A stretch of 64,000 nucleotides of DNA from an uncultured Acidobacteriia bacterium (GTDB taxonomy: Bacteria > Acidobacteriota > Terriglobia > Bryobacterales > Bryobacteraceae), in assembly GCA_903929755.1 (NCBI GenBank), contig CAIYVZ010000061.1:20051-84050 (forward strand), given 5' to 3'. Under the pieces are notes generated by a model, which was given only the letters and a program-made list of their open reading frames with translations, made no database searches and was not told the DNA's origin. Below are positions 17,473 through 23,860 of this stretch, piece after piece. The position numbers and the translations under genes are program-made. Within the stretch, counting starts at the first letter, position 1. Each line of letters opens with the position of its first letter.

Positions 17473-18441
17473 ATGAGCAAACGCTTGTTGGCGATGTGTG
17501 GATTCGTGGCGGTGTTGACTGCCGCATTTTTTGCCGCGGGGGGTAGCGCGGAACCGAATCAGGTGACGAAAATCGCCGACGGTGTCTGGTTCCGCGAGGG
17601 CGACATCAAGGGGCAGGGTCACTGCAACAACACCATCATTGAGATGAAGGATTACCTGGTGGTGGTGGATGCCAACTTCCCCAGCGGCGCGCGGGCCGTA
17701 CTGGCCGACGCGAAGAAGCTCTCCCCCAAGCCCGTGAAGTACGTCTTCATCACGCACCACCACGGCGACCACGACTACGGCAGCGCGGTCTGGACCGAAG
17801 CGGGTGCCACAACGTTCGCCTACAAGGGTGTGGCCGAGGAACTGGGCCGCTATGAACCAACGCGCTGGCAGGACACGGCCAAGACGCGGAAAGACGTTGG
17901 CGAGCTGAACCGGAATGCGCCGGAGATGCCGAAGGAGACGTTCGATAAGTCGCCGTACATCCTGAAGGACGAAACGCGGGAGATTCGCTTCTACCACCTC
18001 GGCTGGGCACATACGCGCGGGGATGGCTTCGCGTGGCTGCCGAAGGAACGCGTGCTGGCTTCGGGCGACGCGGGCGTGAATGGCGCGTTCAACTATACGG
18101 CCGACGCCAATATTGGGAACTGGCCGAAAGTGATGGAAGCGGCCCTGAAGCTGAATCCGCTGCATGTTCTGCCCGGCCACGGCGGCCCCGGTGGCCCAGA
18201 GATCCTGAAGGGTCAGGCGGGTTTTATGAAGGACTTGCTGAAGACGGTCTCCGCGGAAGTGAAGAAGGGGAAGAAGCTGGAAGACCTGGTCACTATGAAG
18301 AATGGCGCGCCGTCAGCCACTTCCATCACGCTGCCCGACGATGTGAAAAACTGGGTTGGCGGCTCCCTGCCCGTGCAGGTGGCGGACGCGTACCGCGAGG
18401 TTTCGCAGAAGCAGCCGAACGGGGCCATTCCCCACAAGTAA
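17473..18441 (+). CDS. Exported MBL-fold metallohydrolase
   Basis: A 322-residue secreted member of the metallo-beta-lactamase superfamily. It has a signal peptide (about 1-25) and the metal-binding THHHGDHD motif at about 94-101. Further ligands are offered by HTRGD, the Asp in ASGDAGVNG and the late His in LPGHGG. The fold supports hydrolysis of an unknown ester, amide or phosphoester; nothing ties it to beta-lactams. GGGAGAG lies six bases before the ATG at 17473, which is preferred over an upstream in-frame start. Confidence 0.88.
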   Translation: MSKRLLAMCGFVAVLTAAFFAAGGSAEPNQVTKIADGVWFREGDIKGQGHCNNTIIEMKDYLVVVDANFPSGARAVLADAKKLSPKPVKYVFITHHHGDHDYGSAVWTEAGATTFAYKGVAEELGRYEPTRWQDTAKTRKDVGELNRNAPEMPKETFDKSPYILKDETREIRFYHLGWAHTRGDGFAWLPKERVLASGDAGVNGAFNYTADANIGNWPKVMEAALKLNPLHVLPGHGGPGGPEILKGQAGFMKDLLKTVSAEVKKGKKLEDLVTMKNGAPSATSITLPDDVKNWVGGSLPVQVADAYREVSQKQPNGAIPHK

Positions 18442-18460
18442 ACCGGAGACCCAAAACGCT

Positions 18461-18850
18461 TTGCGCCCACTCAGACTGTTGTTGAAGCTTTACAGTTATG
18501 CGGTAAACATCGCCGTGGCGTTGGCCTCACTGGCCATGTCGGCGGTAATTCTGCGAACGAAGAACCCGACGCTTCATCTGGGCTGGCTTCCGTGGTCGGG
18601 CGAAGATCTGGGGTCAATTCTGGCGGCAGTTGGGGTGGCCGGAGTGGCGGTGGTCTTGTTGTCGGTGGCCGGACGTTTGCAGTGGCTGCTGGTCCTGTTT
18701 TCGCTGGCGGTGCTGTGGCTGGTGGTCCGCGGGTTATTCTTCTCACCCTGGCAATTTGCGGGCTCGGCAGAATTCACGCAGGCGCTCTGGATTTCCGGTG
18801 CCCTGCTTTTGTCTGTGATCGGTGCCGTACCCGTCGGTAAGAAGACCTGA
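18461..18850 (+). CDS. Small membrane protein of unknown function
   Basis: About 130 residues with four hydrophobic segments (near 10-30, 45-65, 68-88 and 105-125). I do not recognise a family. The frame is open into the upstream gene, but the hydrophobic protein begins after the MBL stop; a TTG at 18461 with GGAG upstream is the best start, and one at 18479 is possible. It is likely co-transcribed with the MBL-fold gene. It marks the left side of the lower-GC island. Confidence 0.55.
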   Translation: MRPLRLLLKLYSYAVNIAVALASLAMSAVILRTKNPTLHLGWLPWSGEDLGSILAAVGVAGVAVVLLSVAGRLQWLLVLFSLAVLWLVVRGLFFSPWQFAGSAEFTQALWISGALLLSVIGAVPVGKKT

Positions 18851-19003
18851 ATTCAGCCTTGACGACGGCGAAAACATGTTTGACGAATCCAGCCATTTAG
18901 CCACGGTGGCAGTGGATCTTTACGTGGTGCCCGCAAATACCTAAACCGCTACCCAAATGTTGCCGATATGGGAGGGTGTATGCTTAACGTTAATATGGAC
19001 CTG

Positions 19004-19594
19004 TTATCGCTGGAAGACCAACGAAAAGACTGGGCATCCTTGGGGGACGCTCGCCTTGCCGACTTCGTGAACAATCCCGGCGTCCAGGGCCTCATCGGCA
19101 CCCAGGGTCTTAGCCTCAAGGAAGAAAGTATCAATTGTCCCCTGAGTCAGCTTCGTCCTTTCGGCTACAATACCACCGATTCGTTTTTCATCGCTTTCCA
19201 CCGACGCTAAGTTCTCTCGGAGGGATTTGCGCTCGAAAGACTGGGGAGCTTGGGTTTGCAGGCTCACGCCGTGAAACATGAACGTCGTGTGGTTGCAAGC
19301 CAACCTTCGTTCTCCAGCGAGAAAGACAATATTCGCGATCGAGTTGACGCTTCCGATATTGTGCGTGGTTAGGTGAATAGGAAGAGAGCGGAGGTAATGA
19401 TGCAGGGCTATGCCATCCGAGACCGATCCTCCCGGAGAAGAAAGCATCAGGTAAATCGCGGCGTGACCTCTGTTAACGAGGTCGCTTGTCAGCCCCATGA
19501 GGGCTTCGACAGTTTTCGGCACTATTTCTGCTATAAAGTTGACGTGCGCCGTTGGGATTGTCATCTGAGGCAAAGTTTGCTGCATTGGTGTCAT
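19004..19594 (-). CDS. ClpP-like serine protease, last gene of a HicAB-SecB-like operon
   Basis: A 196-residue ClpP/S14-family protein. The fold markers are present: LSSPGGSVSDG (about 51-61, substrate cleft), nucleophile Ser85 in GSVNSIA, and His108 in MFHG. The usual catalytic Asp, four residues before the T/S-A-E-E-A helix, aligns with Ala161; Glu160 is next to it. So the triad is altered or shifted and activity needs testing. CGGAG seven bases before ATG 19594 decides the start; the frame stays open further upstream. It follows the SecB-like gene after 168 bases on the same strand. There is no ClpX/ClpA partner here. Phage-type head-maturation proteases share this fold, but no phage genes are nearby. 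Confidence 0.8.
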   Translation of the reverse strand: MTPMQQTLPQMTIPTAHVNFIAEIVPKTVEALMGLTSDLVNRGHAAIYLMLSSPGGSVSDGIALHHYLRSLPIHLTTHNIGSVNSIANIVFLAGERRLACNHTTFMFHGVSLQTQAPQSFERKSLRENLASVESDEKRIGGIVAERTKLTQGTIDTFFLEAKTLGADEALDAGIVHEVGKASVPQGCPVFSLVFQR

Positions 19595-19762
19595 AGCGTC
19601 GTCTCCGTTGTAAATGTTCCCCATGGGATTGCTCGGAAATAGCGAATAGCAACCGAGCGCCCGAACCCGAACTTCTGGCCCAAACACCCCAGAGGTTCAC
19701 CACCACCGGCGGGTTGGGCGGTGACGGAATAGTCCGCCCCCCCATCATCATGTTCCTCAGAC

Positions 19763-20308
19763 CTAAGCCTTGTCTTCCTTCGGCAGCGAAAGCTCTAACG
19801 GAGTCGAAACCACGGCCTTCTGCTTCCGCGATTGCTTTTTTACCATCCTTTCGGATGAACCCGTTGTGAGGGGAGATACGATAGTCGGAATACTCATTTG
19901 GCCGCTCAAGGTAAAGAAGAGTTGCCGGGCGTGAGGAACAAGAATGAGTCTCAGCTCATTGCTGATGAAGCGTTCAGCGTACTTCTCGGAAGGCTCGACC
20001 TTTGCATGCATATGAACCTGGAAGACACATTCCATTCTGAGCGGAGGGGCCGCTTCTAGCGACTCCGCTATCAATAGCTCAAAGTCCCCTTCAGCATCAA
20101 AACTCCGCTCACTGAAATCAGTAAGCCGGTACTTGTGGGTGAATGTCCTAGCCGTCTCCTTGAGCGAAAAAAATGCCCGCCGATCAATGTCACACCGGCA
20201 GCTTTTTAGGGCCAGTCCTATGAGTTCCAACCCTTGGACGAAAGCGTCGTATTCGGCATCGTACGGTAGGGGCGACCTCGGTAGGCTAGTGTTCTTTTTC
20301 GTAGTCAT
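19763..20308 (-). CDS. SecB-like chaperone of a putative TAC module
   Basis: A 181-residue protein not obvious from a single strong motif. Three amphipathic strands (about 28-45, 58-82 and 90-105) precede a C-terminal block, about 113-147, that matches SecB-like proteins: LILVPHARQLFFTLSGQM then IPTIVSPL. This corresponds to the SecB consensus L-x-P-Y/H-x-R-x-x-x-x-x-L-x-x-x-x-x-x-P. A basic, low-complexity tail (about 155-181) follows. SecB chaperones hold unfolded proteins; in toxin-antitoxin-chaperone modules such as Rv1957 of M. tuberculosis they protect the antitoxin. It overlaps hicB by 23 bases, so the two are translationally coupled. The call is an inference from motif plus context. 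Confidence 0.65.
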   Translation of the reverse strand: MTTKKNTSLPRSPLPYDAEYDAFVQGLELIGLALKSCRCDIDRRAFFSLKETARTFTHKYRLTDFSERSFDAEGDFELLIAESLEAAPPLRMECVFQVHMHAKVEPSEKYAERFISNELRLILVPHARQLFFTLSGQMSIPTIVSPLTTGSSERMVKKQSRKQKAVVSTPLELSLPKEDKA

Positions 20309-20876
20309 GGCAGTTAACCTCCGAGTACGGGGTCATCATCATCGCTGTGATCCCTGAAAGATGTTGAGTTATGCCGCCCCGGTGGATCTGCGCACCACCG
20401 ATACGCCACGGGCTCTCATTCTCGCCCCACATCCCTGCCGGGGCCGCAGATGCAGAAGCCGCGAATCGACCAGCGTACGCGATCAGGCTATCGTCGACGC
20501 ATTTCTGCATCACTTTACTTCCCACCGATTCAGAGAGAATCGATGTCACCAACTGGTTGAGGCTCACTTCCTCCTGCTCCGCTCTTTCCGAAAGCTTCTT
20601 ATGCAGACTACGCGGAACGCGTTGCACCCACTTGCCGCTCGGCAGTGGAGTGTCTTCCTTCGGAAGCGGGATTGGCTCTCCGGAATCGAGGCAGTCCAGG
20701 ATCCACAGTTCCTGTATTCTCTTCAGACTTAAGATCGCCTCGCTTTCGTCTTTTCCGTGGGCTACGCAGCCCTGGAGTTCTTCGATTCGGCCAACGAAGT
20801 CTCCATCCTCGTCTCGCTTCAGGACTATCGTGTAAGGAAGCCCCATGTAATACGCGGAATTGTTATTACTCTTCAT
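20286..20876 (-). CDS. hicB: HicB-family antitoxin with a 77-residue C-terminal extension
   Basis: A 196-residue antitoxin. Residues 13-75 form the HicB partial RNase H-like fold (YTIVLKRDEDGDFVGRIEELQGC). A ribbon-helix-helix DNA-binding domain occupies about 81-119 (SGKWVQRVPRSLHKKL and VSLNQLVTSIL). Beyond that lies a 77-residue tail (120-196) rich in Gly, Ala, Met and aromatic residues (GMWGENESPWRIGG). HicB proteins often end at the DNA-binding domain. In TAC modules the extra C-terminal segment, called ChAD, makes the antitoxin depend on its SecB-like chaperone, which fits the adjacent gene. It overlaps hicA by 11 bases and the SecB-like gene by 23. Confidence 0.85.
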   Translation of the reverse strand: MKSNNNSAYYMGLPYTIVLKRDEDGDFVGRIEELQGCVAHGKDESEAILSLKRIQELWILDCLDSGEPIPLPKEDTPLPSGKWVQRVPRSLHKKLSERAEQEEVSLNQLVTSILSESVGSKVMQKCVDDSLIAYAGRFAASASAAPAGMWGENESPWRIGGAQIHRGGITQHLSGITAMMMTPYSEVNCHDYEKEH

Positions 20877-21138
20877 ATAGGTCTAGGTCTATCATTACGC
20901 CAATGAAATCATCAACATAGCAGCGCTTGATCTGGCTACTACCAGGATTGTGTTCACAGACTCCGAACCGCTTATTGCCCACCCTGAACAACAAGTGCCC
21001 AGTCCCACTTTCTTTGGTCAGGTAACCGTTTCGGCCTAAGTTGCTCACAACCCACCGGATGTCCTCAACGGTGACGTTCTTGCGGTTGCCCTCCGCGATT
21101 GCCCGGATTCTTGCCTTGATTCGCCTGATGTCTGCCAT
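20866..21138 (-). CDS. hicA: HicA-family mRNA-interferase toxin
   Basis: A 90-residue toxin. The dsRBD-like HicA core is seen at about 26-85: SNLGRNGYL, the active-site loop GTGHLLF with His48, and the HNPGSSQIKRCYVDDF segment. An N-terminal extension of about 20 basic residues precedes the core; HicA proteins are more often near 60 residues. It would cleave mRNA when not bound by HicB. It is the first gene of a four-gene minus-strand operon and lies about 30 bases downstream of a perfect palindrome. Confidence 0.82.
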   Translation of the reverse strand: MADIRRIKARIRAIAEGNRKNVTVEDIRWVVSNLGRNGYLTKESGTGHLLFRVGNKRFGVCEHNPGSSQIKRCYVDDFIGVMIDLDLYEE

Positions 21139-21167
21139 TAGCGACGTTCCATGTGCCCATGCTTATT

Positions 21168-21187
21168 TGATACTACAGATAGTATCA
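21168..21187. promoter_or_regulatory. Perfect palindrome, likely HicB operator
   Basis: TGATACTA and TAGTATCA are perfect inverted octamers separated by CAGA. The site is 30 bases upstream of the hicA ATG, inside the promoter region. On the minus strand TTGCAG and TATCAA, 17 bases apart, could be -35 and -10 boxes; the palindrome lies across the spacer and the -10 box. HicB carries a ribbon-helix-helix domain, so autorepression here is expected. Confidence 0.65.
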
Positions 21188-21303
21188 TACTGCAAGAAGA
21201 AAATGTCCATATGAACAGTTTGTATATTAAATGTTTTGCAGAGCCCACCGGAAACCGCAGGGAAGAGTCTTGACAAAGGCGAATAAAGGGCGAAAATAGA
21301 GCG

Positions 21304-22278
21304 ATGCTGTCCGGTGTTCATTCCGAACCGGACCTGACTGGTATTGCGCGTCTTGCCGCCGAAAGTGACTTGCTGGAAGCCCGGCGGGTGGTTCGTTATT
21401 TCGAGATCGATACCCGCAGCGCGTTGAACCGTGTCAGGTCCGGCATGCCCTTTACCTATAGCCTCAATCCCTACCGGGGTTGTGAATTTGGCTGCAAGTA
21501 CTGCTATGCGCGGTATACGCACGAGTTCATGGAGCTTCGGGAGAGCGAAGACTTCGAAAACAAGATCTATGCGAAGCGGAATCTGGTGCCGATTCTGGCA
21601 GGTGAACTGAGGAAGGTCCGCCCGGGCGAGATCATTGCCATCGGCACGGCGACAGACCCCTACCAGCCGGCAGAACGGCGGTTTGGCCGGACGCGGGCAA
21701 TTCTGGAAATGCTGGCCGGGCACCGCGGGCTTTCGGTATCGGTGACGACGAAGTCCGACCTGATCCGGCGGGATGTGGCTTTGCTGGCGAAAGTGGCCGA
21801 GCACAACACGGTGACCGTCAACATGACGATTACGACGCTGGATGTTTCGCTGGCCCGCGAACTGGAACCGAAAGCGCCGCGCCCGGATTTGCGATTACGG
21901 GCGGTGCGGGATCTGGCGGACGGCGGGATCCATGTCGGCGTGTTTCCGAATCCGATTATGCCGCTGATTACCGACCAGGAAGCGCGACTGAATGGTCTGG
22001 CGAAGGCCGCCCGGGAACATGGCGCACGATACTTCGGGGGCGGCCCGTTGTTCCTGACCGCCTCCACGCAGAGGGTGTTCTTTCCGTTCGTGGCGAAACG
22101 CTACCCGCAACTGCTGCGGCGATATCGGGAACGGTATGAAAATGACGCTTATCTGAAGGGCCCGTATCTGGACATGCTGCGGGCGCGGCTGGCGCGGGTT
22201 CGTGCGGCGCACGGTCTGGCGGCTGCTCCCACGATGCGGCAGCAGCCCACTGACGAAGCGCAGGGCCGACTTTTCTGA
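21304..22278 (+). CDS. Radical SAM protein, SPL/Rv2578c-like
   Basis: A 324-residue radical SAM enzyme. The 4Fe-4S motif is CxxxCxxC (Cys60, Cys64, Cys67 within GCEFGCKYCYAR). The sequence IGTATDPYQPAE and the TITTLD segment are typical of the SplB-related family (Rv2578c-like). These resemble spore photoproduct lyase, but most members occur in non-sporulating bacteria and have no known substrate. The start at 21304 follows a TTGACA box (21270-21275) so closely that transcription may begin at or near the start codon. It lies immediately outside the HicAB island and has normal GC content. Confidence 0.88.
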   Translation: MLSGVHSEPDLTGIARLAAESDLLEARRVVRYFEIDTRSALNRVRSGMPFTYSLNPYRGCEFGCKYCYARYTHEFMELRESEDFENKIYAKRNLVPILAGELRKVRPGEIIAIGTATDPYQPAERRFGRTRAILEMLAGHRGLSVSVTTKSDLIRRDVALLAKVAEHNTVTVNMTITTLDVSLARELEPKAPRPDLRLRAVRDLADGGIHVGVFPNPIMPLITDQEARLNGLAKAAREHGARYFGGGPLFLTASTQRVFFPFVAKRYPQLLRRYRERYENDAYLKGPYLDMLRARLARVRAAHGLAAAPTMRQQPTDEAQGRLF

Positions 22279-22312
22279 GCGCCACCGGCCTTGTCCTGTA
22301 CCATGGCACCTG

Positions 22313-23854
22313 ATGAAACCGTTTATTGTTCTGCTCCTCCTCGCCGCCTCGGCACACTCCGCAACGCTGGACGTTCAGACCGTCGGCGCGAAGGGTGACG
22401 GGAAAACGCAGGACCGCGATGCCATCAACAAGGCCATTGAGACGGTGGCGGCTTCCGGGGGAGGCACGGTTTCCTTTCCCGCGGGCAGGTATCTGACAGG
22501 CTCCATCCACCTGCGCAGCAACATCACGCTCCAGCTGGACCGCGGAGCCGTGATTGAAGCCTCCACCGACCCCGCCGCCTGGGATGCGCCGGAACCGAAC
22601 GAGAGCAATGGGTATCAGGATGCCGGCCACTCCCACTGGCACAATGCGCTGATCTGGGGCGAGAACCTGGAGAACGTCGCCATCATCGGCGGCGGGCGGC
22701 TGGACGGGACCAAGGGTCTGACGCGCGGGGAGCGCGGGAACGACAAAGCGATTGCGCTGAAACTGAGCCACAACGTGACGCTGCGGGATTTCTCGATTCT
22801 GAATGGCGGACACTTCGCGATTCTGGCCACGGGCGTGGACAACCTGACGCTCGACAACCTCCTCATCGACACCAATCGCGACGCAGTCGATATCGATTCC
22901 TGCCGCAATGTGCGGATCTCGAACTCCAGCTTCAACGCGCCGAACGATGACGCCATCACGCTGAAGGGCACCCACGCGCTGGGCTATGCCCGGGCCTCAG
23001 AAAACATCACCATCACCAATTCTCTGGTGAGCGGCTATGACGTTGGCTCGCTTCTGGACGGCACTTTCAAGCGAACGGTGGAGCGCGCTCCGGATCGCGA
23101 CGGCCCTACAGGAAGGATCAAGATTGGCACCGAATCTGAGGGCGATTTCCGCAATATTACCATTTCGAACATTGTGTTCGACCGGTCGCGCGGTCTGGCT
23201 TTTGAATCGGTGGACGGCTCCAATATTGAGGACGTGACCGTTTCGAACATCACGATGCGGCAAGTCTCCAACGCGCCGTTTTTTATACGGCTGGGCAGCC
23301 GGATGCGGGCTCCGAAGGATGTGGCGGTGGGCAGCATCCGGCGCATCAGTATCTCGGGCGTGAATGTGTTTGACGCCGACCCGCGCTATGCCTCCATCAT
23401 CAGTGGCATTCCGGGACACGACGTGGAGGATATCCGGTTTTCCAACATCCGTATCGTCTATCGGGGCGGCCTGTCGCTCGATCAGGTGGCAAAGCAGCCG
23501 TCCGATGTGGTGAATACGTTCTTCTTTCGAGCAACCGGTGGTGTTCCGCCGCGTGAGCCCTTCGCCACGCCGGAGCGCGAGAAGGAATACCCGGAGCCCT
23601 CTATGTTTGGCCTGATTCCTGCGTGGGGACTGTTTATCCGGCACGCGAAGGGCGTGGAGTTCGAGGGTGTGCAGATGTCCACCATGAAGCCGGACAGCAG
23701 GCCTGCAATCGTCATCGATCAGGCGAATGACATCCGCTTTCGCAATGTGAGGTTGGCAGAACAGCCGGGCAAGGCGGGGTATGTCGCGCTCAACGCGAGC
23801 GGGATTCAGGTGGACGGGAAGGCCATCGAGTCAGGGCCACGGCGCGAGTTCTGA
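22313..23854 (+). CDS. Exported GH28-family glycoside hydrolase
   Basis: A 513-residue secreted enzyme of the polygalacturonase/rhamnogalacturonase family with a right-handed beta-helix. It has a signal peptide (about 1-17), the family N-terminus DVQTVGAKGDGKTQD, and active-site segments TNRDAVDIDSCRNV and NDDAITLKG carrying the expected aspartates. Repeated ISN/ITN turns are typical of the helix. It probably cleaves pectic or related plant polysaccharides in the periplasm or outside the cell. The ATG at 22313 fits the signal peptide; the frame is open upstream into the radical SAM gene. It is convergent with the VCBS gene, six bases apart. Confidence 0.88.
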   Translation: MKPFIVLLLLAASAHSATLDVQTVGAKGDGKTQDRDAINKAIETVAASGGGTVSFPAGRYLTGSIHLRSNITLQLDRGAVIEASTDPAAWDAPEPNESNGYQDAGHSHWHNALIWGENLENVAIIGGGRLDGTKGLTRGERGNDKAIALKLSHNVTLRDFSILNGGHFAILATGVDNLTLDNLLIDTNRDAVDIDSCRNVRISNSSFNAPNDDAITLKGTHALGYARASENITITNSLVSGYDVGSLLDGTFKRTVERAPDRDGPTGRIKIGTESEGDFRNITISNIVFDRSRGLAFESVDGSNIEDVTVSNITMRQVSNAPFFIRLGSRMRAPKDVAVGSIRRISISGVNVFDADPRYASIISGIPGHDVEDIRFSNIRIVYRGGLSLDQVAKQPSDVVNTFFFRATGGVPPREPFATPEREKEYPEPSMFGLIPAWGLFIRHAKGVEFEGVQMSTMKPDSRPAIVIDQANDIRFRNVRLAEQPGKAGYVALNASGIQVDGKAIESGPRREF

Positions 23855-23860
23855 AAGGCC

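Noticed and set aside
18968..19210. An 80-codon plus-strand frame at the island edge
   Set aside because: It overlaps the 3' end of the ClpP-like gene antisense and has no ribosome site of its own that stands out.
21221..21229. TGTATATTA, matching the centre of a dif site, near the proposed skew switch
   Set aside because: Only nine central bases match; the arms show no XerC/XerD-like symmetry.
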